A DNA stretch of 64,000 bases, from contig NZ_BMMM01000010.1 in assembly GCF_014645835.1 (NCBI RefSeq), forward strand, positions 248,001 to 312,000, given 5' to 3'. Below, one piece after another: positions 56,839 through 64,000 of the stretch (the stretch's first letter is position 1; each line of letters begins with the position of its first letter). Origin of the DNA: Streptomyces albiflavescens (GTDB lineage: Bacteria > Actinomycetota > Actinomycetes > Streptomycetales > Streptomycetaceae). The notes under the pieces were generated by a model, which was given only the letters and a program-made list of their open reading frames with translations, did not search any database and was not told the origin of the DNA. A program made the position numbers and the translations under genes.

Positions 56839-57981
56839 TCAGGAAGCCGCCAGGATCCCTGTGTGATACACCGTGCCCGCGCACGCGTTGGACACCGTCG
56901 CCGACGATGTGGCCGTGCCCGTCTCCGCCGTGTTGGAGACCAGGACGCTGCCGTCGGCCACGCCGTCCTCCGTGACGAGCTGTGCCGAGGTGCCGCCCGT
57001 TTCGGTGGAGGTGCCGCCGGTGTCGGTGGCGCCCTCCGTGGGGGAGGGGTCCGGTGAAGGCTCCGAAGTGGTGGGACAGGTCTCCGAGGGCACCCAGGCG
57101 AACTTCACCACGTACGAGCCACCCGGCTGCAGCACCATGGAGGTGACCTCCGTGGAGGGGTCGGGCAGCCCGGTGGCCGCGTCGCCCGACACATGCGTCG
57201 CCACGAGGACCTTGGCGGGGTCCGCCGCGTTCTGCGCCGTGGCACTCACCGTGCCGGCACTGGAGACCGTACAGGCGGCCGTGGAGACGTTCGAGACGGT
57301 GAAGGAGCCGTAGACCGCCCCGGCGGAGTCCGGGGTGCCGACGGCGCCGGCCCCGCCGAGCTGCTCCGCCGTACACGCGGTCGCGGTCACAGCCGAGGGC
57401 GTCGGGTCGGCGCCGCCCGTGGTGGCCCCCCCGCCGCCCGCGTCCTTCCCCTTGTCCGGCGTGCCTGTCTTGCCGCCCTTGCCCTTGTCGATGGAGGTGC
57501 CGCCGGAGCCGCCCGCGGCCTTCCCGTCGCCACCGTCCGGGTCCTTGCCCTCGCCCGCGCCGCCCTGGGCCTGCGAGGTGTTGGCGGCTATGGACGGGTC
57601 GGCGTTCGACCCCGAGGAGTTCGAGACGTGCACGAAGGCGGGGATGGCCGTGCCGATGAAGAGTGCGGCGGCCGCCATACCGATCACGGCCTGGCGCTTG
57701 CGGGCTCGCCTGGCCGGAACGGCGCGACGCAGATGGTCAAGGGTGCCGTCGGTGGGCTCGATCTCCTGGACGGCCTGGTGGAGGAGCCGGCGCAGCGCCA
57801 GCTCGTCCGAGCCGAGCCCGTCGGGGCCCGGTCCGTCGGGTCGGTGTCCGTCGGGGCCGTGGTTCACAGTTCCGTTCCCAGCCTGTTGCTCGCGCTCGTC
57901 TTCGTGGGGCTCTTGCCGGTCCATCGGCTCATGCCACTCGTAGGGCTCGTGTCGGTCGTGGGTGTCACGTCGCTCACTCAT
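56839..57981 (-). CDS. Membrane-anchored anti-sigma-like protein
   Basis: 380-aa protein. The acidic, His-rich cytoplasmic N-terminus (about 1-95) includes LALRRLLHQAVQEIEPTDGTLDHLRRAVP. A transmembrane helix lies near 97-117 (AVIGMAAAALFIGTAIPAFV). A long Gly/Asp/Lys/Thr-rich linker follows, then an extracytoplasmic beta domain (about 200-380) with paired Cys. Its start overlaps the sigma factor stop (ATGA), the usual arrangement for a sigma/anti-sigma pair. No zinc-binding HxxxCxxC motif is present, so a different inhibition mode or another partner role is possible. Confidence 0.75.
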   Translation of the reverse strand: MSERRDTHDRHEPYEWHEPMDRQEPHEDEREQQAGNGTVNHGPDGHRPDGPGPDGLGSDELALRRLLHQAVQEIEPTDGTLDHLRRAVPARRARKRQAVIGMAAAALFIGTAIPAFVHVSNSSGSNADPSIAANTSQAQGGAGEGKDPDGGDGKAAGGSGGTSIDKGKGGKTGTPDKGKDAGGGGATTGGADPTPSAVTATACTAEQLGGAGAVGTPDSAGAVYGSFTVSNVSTAACTVSSAGTVSATAQNAADPAKVLVATHVSGDAATGLPDPSTEVTSMVLQPGGSYVVKFAWVPSETCPTTSEPSPDPSPTEGATDTGGTSTETGGTSAQLVTEDGVADGSVLVSNTAETGTATSSATVSNACAGTVYHTGILAAS

Positions 57982-58646
57982 GCCGGGGCCTCCATGGCGA
58001 TACGGAGCGCCGCGATGCCACGCGAGCCGTATGCCTTCACCGAGCCCAGCGATATTCCGAGCGTCTCGGCGACCTGGGCCTCGGTCATGTCCGCGAAGTA
58101 GCGCAGGACCAGGACCTCGCGCTGGCGGCGCTGGAGTCCCTTCATGGCCTTGATCAGCGCGTCCCGCTCCAGCTGGTCGTACGCGCCTTCCTCGGCGCTC
58201 GCCATGTCGGGCATCGGCTTCGAGAGGAGCTTGAGGCCGAGGATGCGCCGGCGCAGGGCGGAGCGCGAGAGGTTCACGACGGTCTGGCGCAGATAGGCGA
58301 GCGTCTTCTCCGGGTCGCGGACGCGCTTGCGCGCCGAGTGCACCCGGATGAAGGCCTCCTGGACGACGTCCTCGCAGGAGGCGGTGTCGTCGAGCAGGAG
58401 TGCCGCGAGGCCCAGGAGCGACCGGTAGTGGGCGCGGTAGGTCTCGGTGAGATGGTCGACGGTGGTACCCGCCGCCAGACTGTCCTCAGCGCCGTCGCGC
58501 TGGTTCGGTATGCGGGCGGGCCGCGCTGCGGGCATGGGCGCGATCACCGGCATGCCGCCGGGCGCGCCGGGGCTGCGGAGTCGGCGGGGTGGACGCAGGG
58601 CTGTGCCCCTTGTCTGGACCGCTGTGAATTCGAGTACCTCTGCCAC
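57978..58646 (-). CDS. SigE-family RNA polymerase sigma factor
   Basis: 222-aa ECF-type sigma factor. Region 2 (about 65-135) contains LLGLAALLLDDTASCEDVVQEAFIRVH, where the core is DxxSCEDVVQEAF; region 4 (about 165-215) has LQRRQREVLVLRYFADMTEAQVAETLGISLGSVKAYG, typical of SigE-70 proteins. About 55 extra N-terminal residues precede region 2. The GTG start at 58644 has no strong ribosome-binding site, so a shorter form is possible. Cotranscribed with the membrane partner at 56839-57981. Confidence 0.9.
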   Translation of the reverse strand: MAEVLEFTAVQTRGTALRPPRRLRSPGAPGGMPVIAPMPAARPARIPNQRDGAEDSLAAGTTVDHLTETYRAHYRSLLGLAALLLDDTASCEDVVQEAFIRVHSARKRVRDPEKTLAYLRQTVVNLSRSALRRRILGLKLLSKPMPDMASAEEGAYDQLERDALIKAMKGLQRRQREVLVLRYFADMTEAQVAETLGISLGSVKAYGSRGIAALRIAMEAPA

Positions 58647-59022
58647 GCCAGTTGGACACGCGTCCCCCCGGGAGGGTTGTACGCATCAGGCATCGCTTTT
58701 GCGTCAGGCACCCCGTTTGACAATGCGTCAAATGCCCTCATGCGTACCAGCTCATCCCCTATGACCCATATGCCATACCGCTCCGGCCGCCCCCTGAATG
58801 GCGACCGCAAAGACGCTCCCCGCCCTCCGCACGGTTGCGGAGGACGGGGAGTGAAATCTTCGAACGCCAAGTGGGTTCGATTCAAGTGGTCCGGACCATT
58901 ACTCCGGCCACAGAACCGACACAGATTCTATAAACGAATCCCCCGACGGCCACCGAGATTCCGGCTGCCGGACGTCGGGGGCGCAGAACCTGCGGACCCC
59001 GCGCGCGCCCAGAACGCAGAAC
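58647..59022. terminator. 376-bp intergenic region with asd terminator hairpin
   Basis: No gene. Arms 58816-58831 (CTCCCCGCCCTCCGCA) and 58836-58851 form a 16-bp stem with one mismatch and a CGGT loop, placed downstream of the minus-strand asd gene. The part next to 58646 has lower GC and should hold the sigma factor promoter. Confidence 0.7.
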
Positions 59023-60087
59023 CTACGCCCCGATGATCTCCGCCGCCACCAACTCCGCGATCTGAGCGGTGTTCAATGCAGCACCCTTGCGCAGGTTGTC
59101 CCCGCAGACAAACAGTTCGAGAGCGGTCGAATCGTCGAGTGCCCGGCGCACCCGGCCCACCCAGGTCGGGTCGGTGCCCACCACGTCCGCGGGCGTGGGG
59201 AACTCACCGGCGGCGGGGTTGTCGAACAGGACGACCCCGGGGGCAGTGGCGAGGATCTCCCGCGCCTTCGCCACCGTGACGTCGCCCTGGAAGCGGGCGT
59301 GCACGGTCAGGGAGTGCGTGGTGACGACGGGAACGCGTACGCAGGTCACGGCGACCTTCAGCTCCGGGAGCCCGAGGATCTTGCGTGACTCGTTCCGTAC
59401 CTTCATCTCCTCCGAGGACCAGCCGTCCTCGGACAGGGACCCGGCCCACGGCACCACGTTCAGTGCCACCGGCTCCGGGAACGGCCCGGTGTTGTCGCCC
59501 ACGGCACGTCGTACGTCACCGGGGCAGGTCCCCAGTTCCGTACCGGCGACGAGGGACATCTGTCGGCGCAGGGTCTCGACGCCCGCGCGACCCGCGCCGC
59601 TGACCGCCTGATAGCTGGACACGACCAGCTCGCGCAGTCCGAACTCGGCGTGCAGCGCGCCCAGGGCGACGATCATGGAGAGCGTCGTGCAGTTCGGGTT
59701 GGCGATGATCCCGCGCGGGCGCACGCGCGCTGCGTGCGGATTGACCTCGGGGACGACGAGGGGGACGTCCGGGTCCATCCGGAAGGCGCCCGAGTTGTCG
59801 ACGACGACCGCGCCCTTGGCGGCGGCGATGGGCGCCCACTGGGCGGCCACCTCGTCCGGTACGTCGAACATCGCGACGTCGACCCCATCGAAGGCCTCCT
59901 CCGACAGGGCCACGACCTCGACCTCCTCGCCGCGCACGGTCAGCTTGCGGCCGGCCGAGCGCGGCGAGGCGATCAGACGGATCTCGCCCCAGATGTCCGC
60001 GTGCTGGGACAGGATCTGGAGCATGACCGTGCCGACGGCTCCGGTCGCTCCCACGACCGCCAGCGTCGGTCCCGCGGGCCTGGCCAT
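59023..60087 (-). CDS. asd: Aspartate-semialdehyde dehydrogenase
   Basis: 354-aa NADP-dependent enzyme reducing aspartyl-4-phosphate to the semialdehyde for Lys, Thr, Met and diaminopimelate. The cofactor motif VVGATGAVGTVML lies at residues 10-22, SPRSAGR near 40, the catalytic Cys in NPNCTTLSMIVAL near 133, the QAVSGAGRAG loop near 163 and the His in VVTTHSLTVHARF near 255. It lies 31 bp downstream of the aspartokinase gene, the classical ask-asd operon. Confidence 0.96.
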   Translation of the reverse strand: MARPAGPTLAVVGATGAVGTVMLQILSQHADIWGEIRLIASPRSAGRKLTVRGEEVEVVALSEEAFDGVDVAMFDVPDEVAAQWAPIAAAKGAVVVDNSGAFRMDPDVPLVVPEVNPHAARVRPRGIIANPNCTTLSMIVALGALHAEFGLRELVVSSYQAVSGAGRAGVETLRRQMSLVAGTELGTCPGDVRRAVGDNTGPFPEPVALNVVPWAGSLSEDGWSSEEMKVRNESRKILGLPELKVAVTCVRVPVVTTHSLTVHARFQGDVTVAKAREILATAPGVVLFDNPAAGEFPTPADVVGTDPTWVGRVRRALDDSTALELFVCGDNLRKGAALNTAQIAELVAAEIIGA

Positions 60088-60118
60088 CAGCGGCCGGTGC
60101 GGCCGTGCGGACGGTGGG

Positions 60119-61396
60119 TCATCGTCCGGTGCCTCCGTAGACGACGGCTTCGTCGCTGTCGGAGTCCAGGCCGAAGGCGGTGTGGACGGCGCGGACGGCC
60201 TCGGGGACGTCGTCGGCGCGGGTGACCACGGAAATACGGATCTCGGAGGTGGAGATCAGCTCGATGTTCACCCCCGCGTCCGAGAGGGCCTCGAAGAACC
60301 CGGCGGTGACGCCCGGGTTGGTCTTCATGCCCGCGCCGACCAGGGAGATCTTGCCGATCTGGTCGTCGTAGCGCAGCGAATCGAAGCCGATCACGGCCTT
60401 CGCCTTCTCCAGGGCGTCGATGGCCTTGCGGCCCTCGGTCTTGGGGAGGGTGAAGGAGATGTCCGTCAGCCCGGTGGAAGCGGCGGACACGTTCTGCACG
60501 ACCATGTCGATGTTGATCTCGGCGTTGGCGATCGCGCGGAAGATCGAGGCGGCCTCGCCCGGCTTGTCCGGCACGCCCACGACCGTGACCTTGGCCTCGG
60601 AGGTGTCGTGCGCGACACCGGAAATGATGGCCTGCTCCACCGGCTTGTCCCCTTGCTGAATCGGCTCGTTGCTGACCCAGGTGCCCTGCAGCCCGGAGAA
60701 GGAGGAGCGCACATGGATCGGGATGTTGTAGCGGCGCGCGTACTCCACACAGCGGTGGAGCAGCACCTTGGAGCCGGACGCGGCGAGCTCCAGCATGTCC
60801 TCGAAGGCGATGTGGTCGATCTTCTTCGCCTTCTTCACCACCCGCGGGTCGGCGGTGAACACGCCGTCCACATCGGTGTAGATCTCACACACCTCGGCAT
60901 CCAGCGCTGCCGCCAGCGCCACCGCCGTGGTGTCGGACCCGCCCCGACCGAGGGTGGTGATGTCCTTCTTGTCCTGGCTGACGCCCTGGAACCCGGCGAC
61001 GATGGCGATGTTGCCCTCGTCCAGCGCGATACGGATCCGGCCGGGCGTGACGTCGATGATCCGCGCTTTGTTGTGGACCGAGTCGGTGATGACACCCGCC
61101 TGGCTGCCGGTGAAGCTCTGGGCGCTGTGGCCCAGGTTTTTGATCGCCATGGCCAGCAGGGCCATGGAGATCCGCTCTCCGGCGGTCAGCAGCATGTCGA
61201 ACTCTCGTCCGCTGGGCATCGGAGATACCTGCTCGGCGAGATCGATCAGCTCGTCCGTCGTGTCGCCCATCGCGGAAACCACCACGACCACCTGGTGGCC
61301 GTTCTTCTTCGCTTCCACGATTCGCTTGGCGACACGCTTGATGCCCTCGGCATCGGCTACGGAGGAGCCTCCGTACTTCTGCACGACAAGGCCCAC
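60119..61396 (-). CDS. ask: Aspartokinase
   Basis: 425-aa aspartate kinase, first step of the aspartate pathway. Kinase domain signatures are VVQKYGGSSVAD at the start, MGDTTDELIDLA, GFQGVSQDKKDITTLGRGGSDTTAVAL (conserved GRGGSDTTA) and EIYTDVDGVFTADPR. Two C-terminal ACT domains (about 265-425) give Thr/Lys feedback control. GTG start chosen at 61394-61396, with GAGGAG five bases upstream; a start ten codons earlier lacks a site. In relatives an internal start yields a separate regulatory subunit; I could not confirm this here. Confidence 0.96.
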   Translation of the reverse strand: MGLVVQKYGGSSVADAEGIKRVAKRIVEAKKNGHQVVVVVSAMGDTTDELIDLAEQVSPMPSGREFDMLLTAGERISMALLAMAIKNLGHSAQSFTGSQAGVITDSVHNKARIIDVTPGRIRIALDEGNIAIVAGFQGVSQDKKDITTLGRGGSDTTAVALAAALDAEVCEIYTDVDGVFTADPRVVKKAKKIDHIAFEDMLELAASGSKVLLHRCVEYARRYNIPIHVRSSFSGLQGTWVSNEPIQQGDKPVEQAIISGVAHDTSEAKVTVVGVPDKPGEAASIFRAIANAEINIDMVVQNVSAASTGLTDISFTLPKTEGRKAIDALEKAKAVIGFDSLRYDDQIGKISLVGAGMKTNPGVTAGFFEALSDAGVNIELISTSEIRISVVTRADDVPEAVRAVHTAFGLDSDSDEAVVYGGTGR

Positions 61397-61793
61397 GTGC
61401 GCTCCTCGCTCAGTCTGTCTCTGCACCGCACAACTGCGGTCGGCTCAGTCTAACGAGCGGCCGGAAATCCCTTCCGAGGTCTCGCATCGTGAGATGTCCC
61501 GCTCACGACGTGATCACTCCGGAGACGTCAGGTCAGCCGGGACTTCCGGCCGCTCCGAGACCGCACCTGCCCCCGCTCCCGCACACCACTCCGAAAAGTG
61601 CCCCGTGTCACACGGCTTAAGTTTCAAGCACCAGGGTTCCGCCTGCTCGCGTGCTCCTGATGGAAGACGACGAACGGCCGTCCAGCGGACGTGCAGGGCT
61701 GATGCAACTCCCGCCCAACTCACTCAGCGCGACTGGTCGGTCACTCACCGGCCGGGTCGAGTGCGGGAGCGCGCGTGGGGGCAAAGGCCTTCC
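61397..61793. other. 397-bp intergenic region upstream of ask
   Basis: Divergent region between ask (minus) and a TauE-like transporter gene (plus). It must hold both promoters. I see no riboswitch, tRNA or strong hairpin; a relatively AT-richer patch (GGCTTAAGTTTCAAGC, 61614-61629) is close to palindromic (GCTTnAAnTTnAAGC-like) and may be regulatory. Confidence 0.35.
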
Positions 61794-62513
61794 ATGACGG
61801 GTGAGTTGCTGCTGGGTGTCATCGTGCTGGTGGGGTCCTGTGTGCAGTGGCTCACGGGGATGGGCTTCGCGCTCGTCGCGGTGCCCGCGCTGGTGCTGTT
61901 GCTCGGTCCGGCCGAAGGGGTGGTCCTCGCCAACTGCGCCGCCGGGGCGATCAGTGTCGTGGGGCTCGCGGGCGGGTGGCGGAGGGTACGGCCGCGCGCG
62001 ATGGTGCCCCTGTGCGTGGCGGCGGGGTGCACGGTCCCGGCCGGAGCGTGGCTGGCCCGGCGACTGCCGGAGCCCGTACTGCTGGTGCTCATGGGCGCGC
62101 TCGTGACCGTCGCCGTGGCGCTGGTCATGCGGGGCGCGCGGGTGCCCGCCCTGCGCGGGACCAAGGGCGCGGTGGCCGCGGGGGCGGCGGGCGGGTTCAT
62201 GAACTCCGCGGCGGGGGTCGGCGGTCCGCCGGTCTCCCTCTACGCGGTCAACGCCGGTTGGACGGTACGGGAGTTCGTGCCGAACGCGCAGTTCTACGGG
62301 GTGGTGGTGAACGCGTTCTCGGTGGCCGCGAACGGGGTGCCCCACCTCGACGGGCCGGTCTGGGCGCTGGCGGTGACGGGAATGGCGGCGGGGGCCGCGG
62401 TCGGCAGGGTGCTCGCACAGCGCGTACCCGAGAAGGGGGCCCGCCTGCTGGTGCTGCTGCTCGCGCTGACCGGCGGGGTCACGACGCTGGGGAAAGGGTT
62501 GTGGGGGCTGTGA
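61794..62513 (+). CDS. TauE/SafE-family transporter
   Basis: 239-aa membrane protein with about seven or eight hydrophobic helices and the two-fold repeated TauE/SafE pattern: LTGMGFALVAVPALVLLLGP near residue 20 and AAGAAGGFMNSAAGVGGPPVSLY near 135. Family members export sulfite, sulfoacetate or similar small organosulfonates, but most actinobacterial ones are untested. Stands alone, divergent from ask. Confidence 0.88.
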   Translation: MTGELLLGVIVLVGSCVQWLTGMGFALVAVPALVLLLGPAEGVVLANCAAGAISVVGLAGGWRRVRPRAMVPLCVAAGCTVPAGAWLARRLPEPVLLVLMGALVTVAVALVMRGARVPALRGTKGAVAAGAAGGFMNSAAGVGGPPVSLYAVNAGWTVREFVPNAQFYGVVVNAFSVAANGVPHLDGPVWALAVTGMAAGAAVGRVLAQRVPEKGARLLVLLLALTGGVTTLGKGLWGL

Positions 62514-62543
62514 AGGCGGCAACAGCCGTCATGGGCATCCTCG

Positions 62544-62834
62544 GTGTGGCTCGACTTCACGGACACCGCCGGCCGGCCCGTCGCCGAGCCCGAAGAGGCG
62601 ATCGACGGCTCCCTCTACGTCCCGCACGGCCCCCGGGACGCCGAGGGCCGGGTGGCGACAACCGTCGTCTACAACCCGGCACACCCGGAACAGGCGCAGG
62701 TCGCCGGCGCCCTGGACCAGGGGGCCCTCGACCTGGCGAGGCGCCACTGGGTCGCGCTGACCCTCGCACTCGTCCTGCTCGGCGCGGGCATCAGCAGCGG
62801 TATCGCCGCATGGCCGCAGCGCACGGGGAGATGA
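62544..62834 (+). CDS. Small membrane protein, possible remnant of a DUF3592-like protein
   Basis: 96-aa protein. The soluble N-terminal part contains TTVVYNPAHPEQAQVAG, similar to the Y-x-P-x-x-P-x-x-A-x-V element of DUF3592-type membrane proteins, followed by one hydrophobic helix WVALTLALVLLGAGISSGI. Its predicted GTG start lies 30 bp after the transporter stop, without a good ribosome-binding site. DUF3592 proteins normally have an N-terminal helix that is missing, so this may be a truncated gene. Confidence 0.5.
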   Translation: MWLDFTDTAGRPVAEPEEAIDGSLYVPHGPRDAEGRVATTVVYNPAHPEQAQVAGALDQGALDLARRHWVALTLALVLLGAGISSGIAAWPQRTGR

Positions 62835-62850
62835 AGACGGCGGGCGGGAG

Positions 62851-63510
62851 CTACTTGACCGTACGCAGGCCCAGCGGCCCCGCGATCTCCTCCGCCATGA
62901 CCTTGCCCGCCTCCTCCGCGAGGGCGTCCTCGCCGAGGCCCTGGTCGGTGTCGAGGCCGTCGAGCTCCTCCAGGGGCTGGTTCAGCCGCACATGAGCCAC
63001 CACGGACTGCAGGGCGCGCAGGGTCGCGGAGGCGGTGGAGCCCCAGTTGGAGAAGTAGGAGAACTGCCACCACCAGAGGGCTTCCGTGGTGCGGCCCGCG
63101 CGGTAGTGGGCCATGCCGTGGCGGAGGTCGGTGATGACGTCGGCCAGGTCGTCGGAGATACGGGCCGGGACGGGGGCCTTGCGCGGCTCGTACGGGTCGA
63201 AGACCTCGGAGTAGACGTCGATCGGGTCCAGCATCGTCGCCAGGCGTTCGCGGAGTTCGTCGACGTCCGGCTCGGGGCCCAGGTCGGGCTCGTAGCGCTC
63301 GTCGGGGACGATGTCCTCGTGCGCGCCGAGACGGCCGCCCGCCAGGAGGAGCTGGGAGACCTCCAGGAGGAGGAAGGGCACGGCCGAATCCGGCTCGTCG
63401 CCCTTGGCCACCTCGGTGACGGCGACCAGGAAGCTCTCTACCTGGTCCGCGATCTGGACCACGAAGTCGTCGGGGTCCTGGCTGGTCGCGTGCAGCGTGG
63501 CGTCAGACAT
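62851..63510 (-). CDS. DUF5063 domain protein
   Basis: 219-aa acidic cytoplasmic protein that follows recR in Streptomyces genomes. Recognised by SQDPDDFVVQIADQVESFL at the start, the central RISDDLADVITDLRHGMAHYRAG and ALWWWQFSYFSNWGSTASATLRAL with its Trp cluster. Function unknown. Its ATG overlaps the last 8 bp of recR, so expression is coupled and a link to recombination or nucleoid maintenance is possible by association only. Confidence 0.88.
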   Translation of the reverse strand: MSDATLHATSQDPDDFVVQIADQVESFLVAVTEVAKGDEPDSAVPFLLLEVSQLLLAGGRLGAHEDIVPDERYEPDLGPEPDVDELRERLATMLDPIDVYSEVFDPYEPRKAPVPARISDDLADVITDLRHGMAHYRAGRTTEALWWWQFSYFSNWGSTASATLRALQSVVAHVRLNQPLEELDGLDTDQGLGEDALAEEAGKVMAEEIAGPLGLRTVK

Positions 63511-64000
63511 CTAGGAGTCGTCTCCCCTCGAAGGCGCGGCCGAGCGTGACCTCGTCCGCGTATTCCAGGTCGCCGCCCACAGGGAGGCCGCTGGCCAGGC
63601 GGGTGACCTTGAGGCCCATGGGCTTGATCATGCGGGCGAGGTACGTGGCCGTGGCCTCGCCTTCCAGATTCGGGTCGGTGGCGAGGATCAGTTCCGTGAC
63701 CGTGCCGTCGGCCAGGCGCGCGAGGAGTTCCCTTATCCGGAGGTCGTCCGGACCCACGCCCTCGATGGGGCTGATCGCCCCGCCCAGTACGTGGTACTTG
63801 CCTCGGAACTCGCGGGTGCGCTCGATCGCCACCACGTCCTTCGGTTCCTCCACCACGCAGATCACCGACAGGTCGCGGCGCGGGTCGCGGCAGATGTTGC
63901 ACAGCTCCTCCTGCGCGACATTGCCGCAGGTCGCGCAGAAGCGGACCTTGGCCTTGACCTCCATGAGGGCCTGCGCGAGCCGGCGGACGTCCGTCGGCTC
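63503..64000 (-). CDS. recR: Recombination protein RecR (N-terminus outside window)
   Basis: The C-terminal 165 codons of RecR, which acts with RecF/RecO to load RecA at gaps. The frame stays open to the window edge (ADVRRLAQALMEVKAKVRF; the zinc finger CATCGNVAQEELCNIC follows). The Toprim domain has VICVVEEPKDVVAIE and ATDPNLEGEATATYLA, and the end is FEGRRLLDV. The missing part is about 35 N-terminal residues with the helix-hairpin-helix. Confidence 0.96.
   Translation of the reverse strand, partial: EPTDVRRLAQALMEVKAKVRFCATCGNVAQEELCNICRDPRRDLSVICVVEEPKDVVAIERTREFRGKYHVLGGAISPIEGVGPDDLRIRELLARLADGTVTELILATDPNLEGEATATYLARMIKPMGLKVTRLASGLPVGGDLEYADEVTLGRAFEGRRLLDV

Noticed and set aside
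61397..61793. Lysine riboswitch or attenuator upstream of ask
   Set aside because: I could not find the conserved lysine riboswitch elements or a leader peptide with lysine or threonine codons.

Overview
High-GC actinobacterial DNA with Streptomyces-type gene order and codon use. The right end (about 53-64 kb) looks like Streptomyces core chromosome: recR (cut by the window edge), a DUF5063 gene, ask (aspartokinase), asd (aspartate-semialdehyde dehydrogenase), a SigE-type sigma factor with a membrane partner, a SURF1-like gene and an S9 peptidase. The left 43.6 kb is accessory and is almost filled by a natural-product locus.

Layout. (1) 0.08-1.2 kb: a 17-bp repeat that recurs at 43.61 kb, an Imm32-like gene and several short repeats resembling integrase arm sites. 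(2) 1.2-3.0 kb: a response regulator and a histidine kinase in convergent, overlapping arrangement. (3) 3.1-7.1 kb: a compact azole-peptide (TOMM/LAP) operon: 49-aa precursor, an E1-like/YcaO fusion and a SagB-type dehydrogenase. (4) 7.3-23.4 kb: two divergent operons around a LysR regulator. The left one encodes a family-3-like encapsulin shell protein, a PAPS sulfotransferase, an SDR, a fused LysZ-LysK and a full PAPS supply set (CysC, CysD, CysN). The right one encodes the amino-group carrier protein LysW, the ligase LysX, the reductase LysY, a split transketolase, an AMP-forming acyl ligase and an acyl-CoA dehydrogenase. (5) 23.4-28.4 kb: CGNR regulator, MFS exporter, FAD monooxygenase, YdeI-like protein, hydrolase. 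(6) 28.4-42.8 kb: one 11-gene operon that makes salicylate (salicylate synthase) and 3-hydroxyanthranilate (DAHP synthase, ADIC synthase, PhzD-like isochorismatase, SDR). It also has activating, carrier and KASIII-like transfer proteins and an amidohydrolase. This is the enzyme set known for 2-arylbenzoxazoles of the caboxamycin/A33853/nataxazole type. (7) 43.4-51 kb: repeat, truncated tyrosine integrase, IS fragments, a secreted beta-helix protein and regulators.

How it may work together (inference). LysW carries a glutamate-derived chain that LysX, LysZ and LysY convert to a semialdehyde, which the transketolase would extend by two carbons. The SDR and the sulfotransferase, fed by CysDNC, would then reduce and sulfate it, and LysK would release it. 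Sulfate as leaving group suggests cyclisation to an N-heterocycle. The sulfotransferase ends in a long flexible tail plus a short aromatic C-terminal motif, as encapsulin cargo proteins do, so the late sulfation/cyclisation step may occur inside the protein shell. This encapsulin/carrier-protein system is the most interesting part of the window. Whether its product is joined to the benzoxazole or made separately cannot be decided from sequence.
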